Shown: positions 26,903 to 40,897 of the stretch, in pieces
Numbering within the stretch: position 1 is the first letter of the stretch
Layout: each line of letters opens with the position of its first letter
NCBI RefSeq assembly: GCF_003999195.1
Contig: NZ_RJVR01000204.1
Location: 1-50,908 of the forward strand
DNA: 50,908 nucleotides
Origin: Streptomyces soli
GTDB taxonomy: Bacteria; Actinomycetota; Actinomycetes; Streptomycetales; Streptomycetaceae
Direction: 5' to 3'
Made by a program: the position numbers and the translations under genes
The notes under the pieces: model-generated
Seen by the model: the letters and a program-made list of their open reading frames with translations, nothing else
The model's database searches: none
What the model was told of the DNA's origin: nothing

Positions 26903-27679
26903 CTAGAGCCTCCGGCGACGCAGCGCCCTGCCTACCACCACTGCGCCGGCGATCAGTACGGCCGCCGCCGGTGCCGCCCAGCGCAGCGTCGCCGTCGCCG
27001 ATGCGGCCTCCGGCGGCGGTACGGGGGCGTAACGGCCGCGCGGCGGGGCGTGGTCGACCTCTTCGGCGCTGCGGCCGATCATGGTGCGGCGGGCGTGCGC
27101 CGCCTCGGCGGGAGGCTCGGGCGCGTCGTCGAAGGCCTCGAGCTCGGCCACGCTCTCCGGGACGGTGAGCCCTTCGGGGAGAGCGGCCTCGTTGTCCTCC
27201 GGCTCGGGCTCCGGGTCCAGATCCAGCTCCAGGTCCGGCGCCTGCACCGCATCCAGTTCCGGCAGGTCCCTGGTGACTTCGGTGACGAAACGGTCCAGCA
27301 GGCGGTGCCCCGCCGCGGTGACCACGGCCGGCTCGAACTCGCTGAGGCGGCCGTCCGCCTGCACGGTGCCGCTGAAGGTGAGCAGGGTGCCGCCTTCGGC
27401 CTGCTCCAGCCCGATCTCGATGGCCAGCTTGACGCTGCCGCCGCCTCGGGCCTCCATGCCCTCGCCCTCTGCCGTGAAGGTGCCGGCGTTTTCCGTCACT
27501 CGGAGCACACCGCGATACGTGATCGTCGAGCCGCCGATACGGAAGCGCAGCCGCCCGGTGATCCCCTCTGCTCCCACCTCCCGCTGCAGGCCCGGCACGG
27601 ACCGGCTGACCCGCTCCAGGTCGGTCAGGGCCCGCCGAACGGTTTCGGCCGGAAACGGAACGAATACCTCGTGGTCCAT
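26903..27679 (-). CDS. SRPBCC (CoxG-like) protein with C-terminal membrane anchor
   Basis: The product has 258 residues. The first 145 form a lipid-binding START/SRPBCC-type domain (MDHEVFVPFPAETVRRALTD, SVPGLQREVG, TFSGTVQADGRLSEFE), related to CoxG-type proteins. An acidic Pro/Glu-rich linker (about 160-210) leads to one transmembrane helix and a terminal RALRRRRL. The topology is therefore a cytoplasmic ligand-binding domain tethered to the membrane. CO dehydrogenase genes are absent here, so a role in CO metabolism is not implied. I chose the ATG at 27679; the open frame continues upstream without homology. Confidence 0.75.
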   Translation of the reverse strand: MDHEVFVPFPAETVRRALTDLERVSRSVPGLQREVGAEGITGRLRFRIGGSTITYRGVLRVTENAGTFTAEGEGMEARGGGSVKLAIEIGLEQAEGGTLLTFSGTVQADGRLSEFEPAVVTAAGHRLLDRFVTEVTRDLPELDAVQAPDLELDLDPEPEPEDNEAALPEGLTVPESVAELEAFDDAPEPPAEAAHARRTMIGRSAEEVDHAPPRGRYAPVPPPEAASATATLRWAAPAAAVLIAGAVVVGRALRRRRL

Positions 27680-27792
27680 GGCCCCGGAGCCTAATCCCCT
27701 CCGGCGCGGTTGTGGGTCTTTTCGCGCCGCCCCGCCACCATGCCGCAAACACCCCCCTCCACCGGCTCGCGCCGAACAACGAAACCCCAACG

Positions 27793-27840
27793 GGGGTCCA
27801 GGGGCGGCGCCCCTGGTTTCGGGAAGGGGCGGGGCGGGGG
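27793..27840. repeat. Dispersed G+C-rich intergenic repeat, copy 2
   Basis: This is nearly identical to 395-442 (GGGGTCCAGGGGC...CCCCTGGTTTCGGGAAGG). It lies between the SRPBCC and spermidine-synthase-like genes and contains the same small hairpin, which could act as a terminator of the upstream gene at 27855-29342. Confidence 0.7.
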
Positions 27841-27854
27841 ATCTCTCCGCCCGC

Positions 27855-29342
27855 TCAGCCCACGCGCGGGCGGATCAGGGTCGACGGGGGGAGCCCCCGG
27901 ATGCGGGTGGCGGAGGCGGCGTCGGCGGCGGAGCGCAGGGCCGGGGGGAGGCTGGGCGCCGAGCGGGTCGCGGCGAGGATGATGCCCGAACGGCCGCCGC
28001 CGGGTGGGCCGTCGACGTAGGGCGTGGTGCGCAGGCCCGCCGCCCGGAGCGTGGCGTCGACCGTCCACAGGGTGTGCGGGGCCGCCGCGCCGGTGTGGAC
28101 GGCGAGACGGCCACCGGGGGCGAGGGCGCGGGCGACGAGGCCGAAGAACTCCTGGGAATAGAGCTTGGCGCTGCGGGAGAGCCGGGGATCGGGCAGGTCC
28201 GCCAGGACCACGTCGTATGTGCCGGGCCGGCCGTGCCGGAGCCAGTCGAAGGGGTCGGCCGGCACCGCGCGGACGCGGGGGTCGTGTAAGGAGTGACGGT
28301 TCAGCACCATGAGCCCCGGGTCCGTACGGGCGAGGCGGATCAGCTCGGCGTCCGGGTCGACGACGGTGGCCGACCGCACACCGCGAAAGCGCAGCACCTC
28401 CCGCAGGGCGAGCCCGTCGCCCCCCGCGATGACCAGGACGCGGCGCCGGGGCCCGGGCCCGGCCATGGCGGGGCGGACGAAGGCCGCCTGGTAGCCGTGG
28501 CGGGGGTGGCCGTCGAGGTAGAGCCGGCGCGGGGCGCGGGTGAGGATGACCTCCTGGACGGCGGTCTGCTCGGCGAGCCGTACGTCACCGCCGTACAGCG
28601 CGTGGCGGGCTGCCCGTTCGAAGGGGCCGGAGGCCAGCGCGGCGGCAGCCAGCAGGGTGAGGACGGCGAGGTTGACGAGCAGGACCCGGATCCGGGCGCG
28701 CCGGCTGAGGTCGCTGCGGAAGAGCCAGAGGACGATGACGCCGCCGGCCACCGCGTTGACCGCGCCGGTGACGAGGGAGCCGGTGAGCTGGCCGAGGAAG
28801 GGCAGCAGGAGGAAGGGAAAGGCGAGTCCGCCGGCCAGGGCGCCCACGTAGTCGGCGGCGAAGAGGTCGGCGACGGCGCCGCCCGCGTCTTGGCGGCGGA
28901 TGCGCTGGATGAGGGTCATCAACAGCGGGACCTCGGCGCCGATGAGCACGCCGATCGCGAAGGCGAAGACGACCATCGCGGGCCGGGACTGGCCGAGCCA
29001 GGCGAAGCCCGCGTACAGGGCCATGACGGAGAGTCCGCCGACCAGCGCCAGCGCCGCCTCGATGACGGCGAAGCCGGCCGCCGCGACCAGGCGGAGCCGT
29101 TTGGCGAGCAGAGAGCCGACGCCCATGGCGAAGACCATGACGGACAGCACCACGGACGCCTGGGTGACGGAGTCGCCGACCAAGTACGAAGCGAGGGCGA
29201 CCAGTTCGAGTTCGTAGACCAGTCCGCACGCCGCGCAGACGAACACCGCCGTCAGCACCAGCGCGCGGGCCGGCCCGGCGGCGACGGGAAGTCGGAGCCG
29301 ACAAGCCGGTCGGGCCGAGCGAAGGGGCGACTGGTCGATCAT
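27855..29342 (-). CDS. Membrane-embedded spermidine-synthase-like protein
   Basis: The product has 495 residues. The first part carries about seven transmembrane helices ([20 protein letters not shown] through residue 230). The C-terminal half is a methyltransferase-fold aminopropyltransferase domain: [30 protein letters not shown] and [11 protein letters not shown]. The GGGDG motif of true spermidine synthases reads AGGDG here. Whether it makes polyamines is untested; many such fusions have unknown substrates. The ATG at 29342 starts the first recognised residue block ([11 protein letters not shown]). It is separated from the DUF2617 gene upstream by 85 bases. Confidence 0.8.
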   Translation of the reverse strand: MIDQSPLRSARPACRLRLPVAAGPARALVLTAVFVCAACGLVYELELVALASYLVGDSVTQASVVLSVMVFAMGVGSLLAKRLRLVAAAGFAVIEAALALVGGLSVMALYAGFAWLGQSRPAMVVFAFAIGVLIGAEVPLLMTLIQRIRRQDAGGAVADLFAADYVGALAGGLAFPFLLLPFLGQLTGSLVTGAVNAVAGGVIVLWLFRSDLSRRARIRVLLVNLAVLTLLAAAALASGPFERAARHALYGGDVRLAEQTAVQEVILTRAPRRLYLDGHPRHGYQAAFVRPAMAGPGPRRRVLVIAGGDGLALREVLRFRGVRSATVVDPDAELIRLARTDPGLMVLNRHSLHDPRVRAVPADPFDWLRHGRPGTYDVVLADLPDPRLSRSAKLYSQEFFGLVARALAPGGRLAVHTGAAAPHTLWTVDATLRAAGLRTTPYVDGPPGGGRSGIILAATRSAPSLPPALRSAADAASATRIRGLPPSTLIRPRVG

Positions 29343-29427
29343 GGCTGAACGGTATGTCAGGTTTGCGGCGTGACTCGTCACCCACAAGGGTGGGATGTGC
29401 GTATTCCGGGGGCGGATTGGGGGCTGG

Positions 29428-29952
29428 TTATGGGAGTGCGCTGAGCCGCGAGCGGGTGGCCACGAGCCGGTTTTCCTGTGGATAGGCGTGCCAGGTCCGC
29501 CAATGGACGCTGTCGTTGCCGTATTGGACGAGCATCGCCGTGAAGGCGTGCGGGTCACCCGGAAACGTCCCCGCCAGGCCGTTGGGATGGTCGGCCACCA
29601 GGGCGAGCAGTTCCTGGGCGCGTCCGGCGAAGGACCCCCGGGACAGGGTCTCGATACGGGCGGCGAATTCGTAGTCCCAGCCCGCCACCCGCTTGGCGAC
29701 TCCGAGAGGGAGCGGATCGGTACTGCCTTTCATACAGGCCACGGTCTCCGAGCAACGGCCTCGCGGTGACTCGAGAATCACCTGATGGGAGGCGCCGAGC
29801 AGCCGCATCTGAACCTGTACGCCAGGGCCGGCGCCGTCGGCGCCCAGGCGCCGGTCGAGCACGGCGAGCGCGGGCAGCGCGTCCTTGCCCAGACACCAGG
29901 CCAGGTCTCCGGCGCGGGTGTCGGTGTAGGCGGTCTGCAGGGTGGTGAGCAT
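29428..29952 (-). CDS. DUF2617 family protein
   Basis: The 174-residue protein begins [20 protein letters not shown] and has the conserved [43 protein letters not shown] and [14 protein letters not shown] blocks of the DUF2617 family. Function is unknown. From memory the family usually occurs next to the membrane spermidine-synthase-like protein, along with DUF4178, DUF4247 and DUF350 genes. Only the two end members are present here. The ATG at 29952 follows GGAGCC. Confidence 0.8.
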   Translation of the reverse strand: MLTTLQTAYTDTRAGDLAWCLGKDALPALAVLDRRLGADGAGPGVQVQMRLLGASHQVILESPRGRCSETVACMKGSTDPLPLGVAKRVAGWDYEFAARIETLSRGSFAGRAQELLALVADHPNGLAGTFPGDPHAFTAMLVQYGNDSVHWRTWHAYPQENRLVATRSRLSALP

Positions 29953-30289
29953 GGGTCGGCTCCGCAAGCACATCGCAGGCACGCGATGGAGTAAGGGATT
30001 GTGGTGAGGTGAGGTGGTGGGCCGACCCGCGTCTGTGGGGGGATCATCTGATACATGGTCCGTCGGCTCGCGCCCACGTCGGGTCGGGGGTCGGTGAATA
30101 CGCAATCATGAATGCCCGGTGCCCTCAGCTGTTTTACCCATCTCCGGCCGCTTTACATCCCCAAGGGCGCGCAATGGCTCAGATGTTCTGAGTTATGACA
30201 CCCGGCGGGTGAGTGGAACCCGCCGGGCGCATATGCGAATAGGCATGGGCTGTCCGCAATTTCACGCGGCCGTTGAGACCGCACCCGCC

Positions 30290-30649
30290 TCAGCTGCCTC
30301 CGCAACCTCCGCCGCCTCCGCCGCCTCCGCCGCCTCCGCAGGACGACCCCCCGCCGCACGAGGATCCGCCCCCGCACGACGAGTGCCCTCCCCCGCAGGA
30401 GTGACCGCCACCCCCGTGGTGACCGCCACCCCCGTGGTGACCGCCACCCCCGTGGTGACCGCCACCCCCGTGGTGACCGCTGCTTCCGCCGTCCGACGAG
30501 CCGGCACCCGCTGCCCACCAGCTCGCGCTCGCCCCGCTGTCGGTGTAGCGGCTCGACGTGCCCCGCCCGCTCCGGTGCCGCGGCCGCCGGTTGGTCGCGA
30601 TCATCCCCGCGACGAACAGCACCCCAAGAATGATCAGGAATATGGTCAT
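30290..30649 (-). CDS. Small membrane protein with Gly/His/Cys repeats
   Basis: The 119-residue product has one N-terminal transmembrane helix (MTIFLIILGVLFVAGMIA) and a basic stop-transfer segment (TNRRPRHRSGRG). A low-complexity tail follows: four perfect HHGGGG units, then SCGGG/SSCGGG units and a poly-Gly run ending GCGGS. His and Cys spaced by glycines suggest metal binding, but this is inference. The DNA has four identical 18-bp units (30401-30472), so length may vary between strains. Confidence 0.65.
   Translation of the reverse strand: MTIFLIILGVLFVAGMIATNRRPRHRSGRGTSSRYTDSGASASWWAAGAGSSDGGSSGHHGGGGHHGGGGHHGGGGHHGGGGHSCGGGHSSCGGGSSCGGGSSCGGGGGGGGGGGCGGS
30401..30472. repeat. Four tandem 18-bp repeats
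   Basis: The unit GTGACCGCCACCCCCGTG is repeated four times without a mismatch, followed by half of a fifth copy to 30481. It encodes the HHGGGG repeats of the minus-strand membrane protein. The absence of substitutions points to recent expansion. Confidence 0.9.
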
Positions 30650-30840
30650 CTCTGAGGCCCCCCTTTCTTTGCCCCTGTCCTACGTGTCCTACGTGGCACG
30701 GTCATGCCCGCGGTCTCATCGGGCCAAAGCAGAGTTGAGGAAGTCCAGAGGTTCGGCTGCCGGCGCCGCGCTGAGCGGGACATCGTTTAGTGTCAAAACG
30801 TCGCGGGGGACGTGTGTCGTATGCGTAGGGAGCTGGCGTC

Positions 30841-32016
30841 ATGGGAGCAAGGCCGTATCTGAACCGGAGCCTCGCCGGATTCGGGACGACGATCTTCGCG
30901 GAGATGTCCGCGCTGGCCCTGAAAACCGGCTCCATCAACCTCGGCCAGGGCTTCCCCGACACCGACGGCCCCGAGGAGATCCGCGAGGCCGCCGTGCGCG
31001 CCCTCCGGGACGGGCGGGGCAACCAGTACCCGCCGGGCCCGGGCGTGCCCGAACTGCGCGGCGCCGTCGCCGACCACCAGCAGCGGCGGTACGGGCTCGG
31101 ATACGACCCGGATACGGAGGTCCTGGTCACCGCGGGCGCGACAGAGGCGATCGCGGCGGCGCTGCTGGCGCTGCTGGAGCCCGGCGACGAGGTGGTCGCG
31201 CTGGAGCCGTACTACGACTCGTACGCCGCGTGCATCGCCATGGCGGGCAGCGTACGCGTCCCGGTCACCCTGCGGCCGGACGGCGAGACGTTCGGGCTGG
31301 ACCTGGACGAGCTGCGGGCGGCGGTGACAGAGCGGACGCGGCTGATCCTGCTCAACACGCCGCACAATCCGACGGGCACGGTGCTGAGCCGGGCCGAGCT
31401 GGCCGCCGTGGCGGAGCTGGCGGTCGAGCGGGACCTGCTCGTGGTGACCGACGAGGTCTACGAGCACCTGGTCTTCGAGGGCGAGCACCTCCCCCTCGCC
31501 GGCTTCCCCGGGATGCGCGAGCGCACGGTCACCATCGGCTCGGCCGGGAAGACCTTCTCCTTCACGGGCTGGAAGGTGGGGTGGGTGACTGCCGCGCCCG
31601 AGCTGGTCAGCGCGGTGCGGGCGGCGAAGCAGTTCCTGACCTATGTGGCCTCAGGGCCCTTCCAGTACGCCGTGGCCGAGGCTCTGCGGCTGCCGGATGC
31701 GTACTTCGCGGGCTTCCAGGCGGACCTGAAGGCCAAGCGGGACCTGCTGAGCGCGGGCCTCGCGGACGCCGGCTTCCGGGTCTTCCGGCCGGCGGGGACG
31801 TACTTCGTGACCACCGACATCCGCCCGCTCGGCGAGTCGGACGGCTTCGCCTTCTGCCGCGCGCTGCCGGAGCGGGTCGGTGTCGTCGCCATTCCCAACG
31901 CGGTCTTCTACGACCACAAGGAGGCGGGCGCGCCTTACGTACGCTTCGCCTTCTGCAAGCGCGACGAAGTGCTGACGGATGCGGTGGCCCGCCTCAAGGC
32001 ACTGCGGGCCGGATAA
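30841..32016 (+). CDS. Class I/II PLP-dependent aminotransferase
   Basis: The 391-residue fold-type I enzyme has LGQGFPDTDGP, NQYPPGPGVPELR, TAGATEAI, LNTPHNPTGT (171-180), VVTDEVYEHL and the Schiff-base motif SAGKTFSFTGWKVGW (Lys237). This layout fits methionine/kynurenine-type aminotransferases and actinobacterial N-succinyl-diaminopimelate aminotransferase (DapC). The sequence alone does not separate them, so no symbol is given. The ATG at 30841 lies after GGGAGCTGGCGTC. It is a single gene on the plus strand. Confidence 0.85.
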   Translation: MGARPYLNRSLAGFGTTIFAEMSALALKTGSINLGQGFPDTDGPEEIREAAVRALRDGRGNQYPPGPGVPELRGAVADHQQRRYGLGYDPDTEVLVTAGATEAIAAALLALLEPGDEVVALEPYYDSYAACIAMAGSVRVPVTLRPDGETFGLDLDELRAAVTERTRLILLNTPHNPTGTVLSRAELAAVAELAVERDLLVVTDEVYEHLVFEGEHLPLAGFPGMRERTVTIGSAGKTFSFTGWKVGWVTAAPELVSAVRAAKQFLTYVASGPFQYAVAEALRLPDAYFAGFQADLKAKRDLLSAGLADAGFRVFRPAGTYFVTTDIRPLGESDGFAFCRALPERVGVVAIPNAVFYDHKEAGAPYVRFAFCKRDEVLTDAVARLKALRAG

Positions 32017-32078
32017 GGCGGGACAGCGAGAAGCCCGGCCCCGGGCGGTCGGGATGATCGCCGCCAGGGGCCGGTGCG

Positions 32079-32615
32079 TCAGTTCTCGTCGTTGCCTTCG
32101 TCCTGCTGAGGGGACTCCACGTCCTTCTCCAGGCCGAGCGTGTCGACGACCCACTTGTCGAACTCGATCGAGGCCCGCACCCAGCTCACCGTGCTGGAGA
32201 CGAAGTGCTCCAGGCCGACGCCGAGCCCGATCAGCATCTGGGCCTCGCCGATCAGCCGTACCGAGCCGTCGTCGTTGGTGTGGGTGTAGACCTTCGGCCA
32301 CAGGGTGCGGCGGTTCCAGTCGTCGATGACCTCGTGCAGCTGCGGCTTGTCGTCGACGGTGTACGGGCGGTCGTAGAAGGTGCGGACCGCGAAGATCTGC
32401 TGGTCCTCCTCACCGCGGAACATGAAGTACGCGCGGAACTCCTCCCACGGCGCCGCGAGGTCTCCCTCGTCGTCGACGACGTACTTGAGCTCCATCTGCT
32501 CCAGCAGCTGCTTGACCAGGTCCTGGTCGGGGATGACCACGTTTCCGGCAGTCTCGGACGGATCGGGGTCCGGCTGGCCCCCGAAATTCGGAATCGAGGA
32601 CGGGTCGATGCTCAC
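32079..32615 (-). CDS. YbjN-domain protein
   Basis: The 178-residue acidic cytoplasmic protein has the YbjN/secretion-chaperone-like fold pattern: LLEQMELKYVVDDEGDLAAPW, AYFMFRGEEDQQIFAVRTFYD, HEVIDDWNRRTLWPKVYTHT, then EAQMLIGLGVGLEHF. Such proteins resemble type III secretion chaperones but act as general stress or fitness factors. It lies 58 bases downstream of clpB on the same strand. The start is GTG at 32613-32615. Confidence 0.8.
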   Translation of the reverse strand: MSIDPSSIPNFGGQPDPDPSETAGNVVIPDQDLVKQLLEQMELKYVVDDEGDLAAPWEEFRAYFMFRGEEDQQIFAVRTFYDRPYTVDDKPQLHEVIDDWNRRTLWPKVYTHTNDDGSVRLIGEAQMLIGLGVGLEHFVSSTVSWVRASIEFDKWVVDTLGLEKDVESPQQDEGNDEN

Positions 32616-32673
32616 CGTTGAGGTTCCCTTCGTACGGATTACCCGCCATCCTCCCCCATCCGGGGACGCAGCG

Positions 32674-35325
<2,652 letters not shown>

Positions 35326-35385
35326 GTCTGCGTAGCCCTCCTCCTCGGTCGGCGGTCAAAACCTGCTCTATGCAACCTGAGACAA

Positions 35386-35406
35386 GTTGAGTCTATTCCA
35401 CTCAAG
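35386..35406. promoter_or_regulatory. HAIR operator (HspR site) of clpB
   Basis: GTTGAGT (35386-35392), seven bases, and ACTCAAG (35400-35406) match the HspR consensus CTTGAGT-N7-ACTCAAG at 13 of 14 arm positions. It lies about 60-80 bases before the clpB start, where a bound repressor would cover the promoter. Confidence 0.92.
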
Positions 35407-35477
35407 GTTGCTACCGCCAGTGTGTGCGCACCGGGCCCATGGGCTGACAATCCCGACCTTCTGGCACCCTTCACCCC

Positions 35478-35882
35478 ATGACGATCAACCCGCGCGACCC
35501 CGGCCCCGACTACCTCGCCTTCTGGCGTGAGCACCACCTCTGCACCCTCACCACGCACCGCCCCGACGGCTCCCCGCACGTCGTCCCGGTGGGCGTGACG
35601 TACGACCCCGGGGCCGGGGTCGCGCGCATCATCACCAACAAGGCGAGCCGCAAGGTCGCCAACATCCTCGCGGCGCGGCCCGAGGCCGCCCGGGTGGCCG
35701 TCTGCCAGATCGACCGCGCCCGCTGGGCCACCCTCGAAGGCACCGCCACCGTCAACACGGACCCGGCCGCGATCGCCGACGCCGTACGCCGCTACGCGGA
35801 ACGCTACGGCCGCACCCCCGGCGAGAACCCGAACCGGGTCGTGATCGAGATCGCCCTCACCCGGGCGTTGGGCCGGGCGTAA
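35478..35882 (+). CDS. PPOX-class F420-dependent flavin-fold protein
   Basis: The 134-residue split-barrel protein has REHHLCTLTTHRPDGSPHVVPVGV and RIITNKASRKVANILARP-type segments of the PPOX/FDOR-B class, which use F420 or FMN to reduce diverse substrates. It has the family's usual length. The substrate is unknown. The ATG at 35478 lies 72 bases past the HAIR site on the opposite strand, so it is divergent from clpB and could share its control region. Confidence 0.85.
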   Translation: MTINPRDPGPDYLAFWREHHLCTLTTHRPDGSPHVVPVGVTYDPGAGVARIITNKASRKVANILAARPEAARVAVCQIDRARWATLEGTATVNTDPAAIADAVRRYAERYGRTPGENPNRVVIEIALTRALGRA

Positions 35883-35984
35883 GACGCCTCAGCCTCCGGG
35901 CCCACGCGCCGCAGCTTTACCCTGCCTTTGCCTGCCGCCGGCCCGCCTGTCAAAACCCCACCTCAGGGAGGGGATCTTTGACCA

Positions 35985-36346
35985 TGTCCATACAGATGCG
36001 CGTAGCAGCAACCGCCCGTGCGGCCGGGCTCGCGCTCGCCGTCCCCCGACCGTCGAGACCCCGTCCAGCTCCCCGGTGGATCTGTACGCCTACGCCGTCG
36101 ACTCCGGCACCGCCGTTTACCTGGACTGGGACACGGTGACCGACGCCGCCGGCTACCACGTCTACCGCTGGAACCCGGACACGGCCGCGTACGAACGCCT
36201 CACCACCGACCCGCTGACCGCGACCAGCTGGACCGACACCACCGCCACCACCGGCACCACCCACTTCTACTGGGTGACCGCCGTCCACGCCGACGGCGGA
36301 GTCCGCCCCCGACGACAACGACACGATCCTGCCCCCGGCCGCCTAG
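35985..36346 (+). pseudogene. Decayed secreted fibronectin-type-III-domain protein
   Basis: A signal-peptide-like start (MSIQMRVAATARAAGLALAV, ATG at 35985) has GGGAGGGGAT upstream but runs into a wrong frame. The next frame reads TVETPSSSPVDLYAYAVDSG, then AVYLDWDTVTDAAGYHVYRW and TTHFYWVTAVHADGG, a typical FnIII domain. A further shift gives SAPDDNDTILPPAA and a TAG at 36344-36346. Two frame changes, and a likely deletion after the signal peptide, leave no intact product. The tail overlaps three short direct repeats ACAGCAGG near 36358-36380. Confidence 0.75.
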
Positions 36347-36389
36347 CAGGGCGCAGCAGGACAGCAGGACAGCAGGACAGCACTCAGGC

Positions 36390-36851
36390 CTACTCGGGCC
36401 GTTTGGGCCGCCACACCACCAGCGCGCTGGTCTGCTGGACGTCCTGGTACGGGACCAGGTCGCGCCGGTACGAGGCGTGGACCTGGGCCTCGCGCTGCTG
36501 GAGGGCGGCGGCGGCACCCTCGACGGCGGCGGCGAGCTCGGCGACGCGATCCTGGAGGGCCGCGACCTGGTTCTCGAGCTCGATGATGCGCTTGATGCCG
36601 GCGAGGTTGATGCCCTCGTCCTGCGACAGCCGCTGCACCTCACGCAGCAGTTGGATGTCGCGGGCGGAGTAGCGGCGGCCACGGCCGGCGGTGCGGCCGG
36701 GGGAGACGAGGCCGAGACGGTCGTACTGGCGGAGGGTCTGGGGGTGGAGGCCGGAGAGCTGGGCGGCCACCGAGATGACGTAGACCGGGGATTCCTCGGT
36801 CAGTTCATAGGGGTTGCGCCCCCCGACACCGCCGATGCCGTCCACGCTCAT
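36390..36851 (-). CDS. hspR: Heat-shock repressor HspR
   Basis: The 153-residue MerR-type protein represses dnaK, clpB and its own operon by binding HAIR sites, with DnaK as co-repressor in Streptomyces. The winged helix-turn-helix PVYVISVAAQLSGLHPQTLRQYDRLGLVSP is followed by RYSARDIQLLREVQRLSQDEGINLAGIK and a coiled coil (LENQVAALQDRVAELAAAVEG). It is the last gene of dnaK-grpE-dnaJ-hspR, four bases after dnaJ, so the repressor is made together with its co-repressor. Confidence 0.97.
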   Translation of the reverse strand: MSVDGIGGVGGRNPYELTEESPVYVISVAAQLSGLHPQTLRQYDRLGLVSPGRTAGRGRRYSARDIQLLREVQRLSQDEGINLAGIKRIIELENQVAALQDRVAELAAAVEGAAAALQQREAQVHASYRRDLVPYQDVQQTSALVVWRPKRPE

Positions 36852-36855
36852 GACG

Positions 36856-38031
36856 TCAGGCTCCCTTCGCGGCCTTGAACAGCTCTGCCCGTGGATCGAA
36901 GTCCGCGGTCGCGTCCCGGTACGCCTCCAGGGCGTCCAGCGCCTTGCCCTCGCTGGCCGGCGGGACGGCGACCTCGACGGTGACGAGAAGGTCGCCCCGG
37001 GTGCCGTCCTTACGCACGGCGCCCTTGCCGCGGGCGCGCAGCGTACGGCCGTTGGGGGTGCCCGGGGGCAGCTTGAGCCGCACCGGGGGGCCGCCCAGCG
37101 TCGGGACCTGGATCTCGCCGCCGAGGGCCGCCTCCGTGAAGGAGACCGGGACGGTGACGGTCAGGTTGTCGCCCTTGCGGCCGAAGACGGGGTGCGGGTC
37201 GACGTGGATCATCACGTACAGGTCGCCCGACGGGCCGCCGGTCTCGCCGGGGGCGCCCTTGCCGCGCAGGCGGATCTTCTGGTTGTCCGTCACGCCGGCC
37301 GGGATGCGGACCTGCATGGTGCGGGAGGAGCGGGCCCGGCCGCTGCCCTTGCAGACCTCGCAGGGGTTCTGGGCGATGAGGCCGCGGCCCTTGCAGTCGA
37401 CGCACGGGTCGGTCAACGAAAACCCACCGCCACCGCCGCGCGAGACCTGGCCGGTGCCGACGCAGGTGGGGCAGACGCGGGGCGTGCCGTTGGTGTCACC
37501 GGTGCCGGCGCAGCCCTTGCAGGGGGCCTGGCTGGACATCCGCAGCGGCACGGTCGCGCCGTCCACGGCCTCGGTGAAGCTGAGCGTCACCTCGGTCTCG
37601 ATGTCCTGGCCACGGCGCGGCTGGGCGCGTCCGGGGCCCCGGTTGAACAGGCCGCCGAAGACATCGCCGAGGCCGCCGCCGAAGCCGCCGCCCGCCGTGC
37701 CGCCGCCCTGGCTGCCACCGAAGAGGTCACCCAGGTCGAAGCCACCGCTGAAGCCGCCGGGCCCCTGGCCGGGACGGCCGAAGCCACCGCTGCCGAAGAG
37801 GGCACGGCCCTCGTCGTACTCCTTGCGGCGCTTGGTGTCCGACAGGACGTCGTTGGCCTCGGAGATCTCCTTGAAACGCTCCTCGGCCTTGGCGTCGCCC
37901 TTGTTCGCGTCGGGGTGGAACTCCCGGGCGAGCTTGCGGTACGCCTTCTTGATCTCGGCTTCGGTGGCGTCCTTCGGAACGCCGAGGACCTTGTAAAGAT
38001 CTTTCTCCAGCAGGTCCCTACTGATGCTCAT
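36856..38031 (-). CDS. dnaJ: Chaperone DnaJ
   Basis: The 391-residue co-chaperone has the J domain with HPD (EFHPDANKG), a long Gly/Phe region and four zinc-binding CxxCxGxG-type repeats (CKGCAGTG, CPTCVGTG, CVDCKGRG, CEVCKGSG). A C-terminal substrate-binding domain follows. It stimulates the DnaK ATPase. Its promoter is that of dnaK, with hspR following at once. Confidence 0.97.
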   Translation of the reverse strand: MSISRDLLEKDLYKVLGVPKDATEAEIKKAYRKLAREFHPDANKGDAKAEERFKEISEANDVLSDTKRRKEYDEGRALFGSGGFGRPGQGPGGFSGGFDLGDLFGGSQGGGTAGGGFGGGLGDVFGGLFNRGPGRAQPRRGQDIETEVTLSFTEAVDGATVPLRMSSQAPCKGCAGTGDTNGTPRVCPTCVGTGQVSRGGGGGFSLTDPCVDCKGRGLIAQNPCEVCKGSGRARSSRTMQVRIPAGVTDNQKIRLRGKGAPGETGGPSGDLYVMIHVDPHPVFGRKGDNLTVTVPVSFTEAALGGEIQVPTLGGPPVRLKLPPGTPNGRTLRARGKGAVRKDGTRGDLLVTVEVAVPPASEGKALDALEAYRDATADFDPRAELFKAAKGA

Positions 38032-38070
38032 CCTCGACGTCCCTCCTTCCTGCTTCCTGCGTGTGACGCG

Positions 38071-40634
<2,564 letters not shown>

Positions 40635-40659
40635 TCACCGTTTCGCCGGTGTCAAAAGG

Positions 40660-40680
40660 CATGAGCCCTCCAGACTCAAC
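40660..40680. promoter_or_regulatory. HAIR operator 2 of dnaK (degenerate)
   Basis: CATGAGC (40660-40666), seven bases and ACTCAAC (40674-40680) keep the arm spacing and the TGAG/CTCA cores of the HAIR element, with several outer mismatches. Its centre is 52 bases from that of operator 1, which is close to five DNA turns. Confidence 0.7.
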
Positions 40681-40839
40681 CTTCCTCCGCGTAAGGGGCG
40701 CATAAGTACCTTAACTGCACGTCAGAGGCATTGCGAGGGCCGCCGGGGCCGGACAGCGGTCGTACGGGCGACGCAGATCACCGGCAGGGCGGCTTCTGGT
40801 GGCTGAGGGAAGGCGATAATCTCGTGGAAACTGGATAAG

Positions 40840-40853
40840 TTACTGCTTAGTAA
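40840..40853. promoter_or_regulatory. Palindrome upstream of the EtfD-like gene
   Basis: TTACT and AGTAA flank GCTT in an unusually A+T-rich spot 45 bases before the start codon. The spacing suggests an operator for a dimeric helix-turn-helix regulator of the TetR or MarR kind (inference). No consensus is recognised with certainty. Confidence 0.4.
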
Positions 40854-40897
40854 GAACGACCGTAAGTACCGCTCTCGCAGGTCCGAGGAGCCCCGTA

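Noticed and set aside
30401..30481. CRISPR-like tandem repeat
   Set aside because: The 18-bp units adjoin without spacers and encode HHGGGG, so this is a coding repeat. No CRISPR array or cas gene was seen anywhere.
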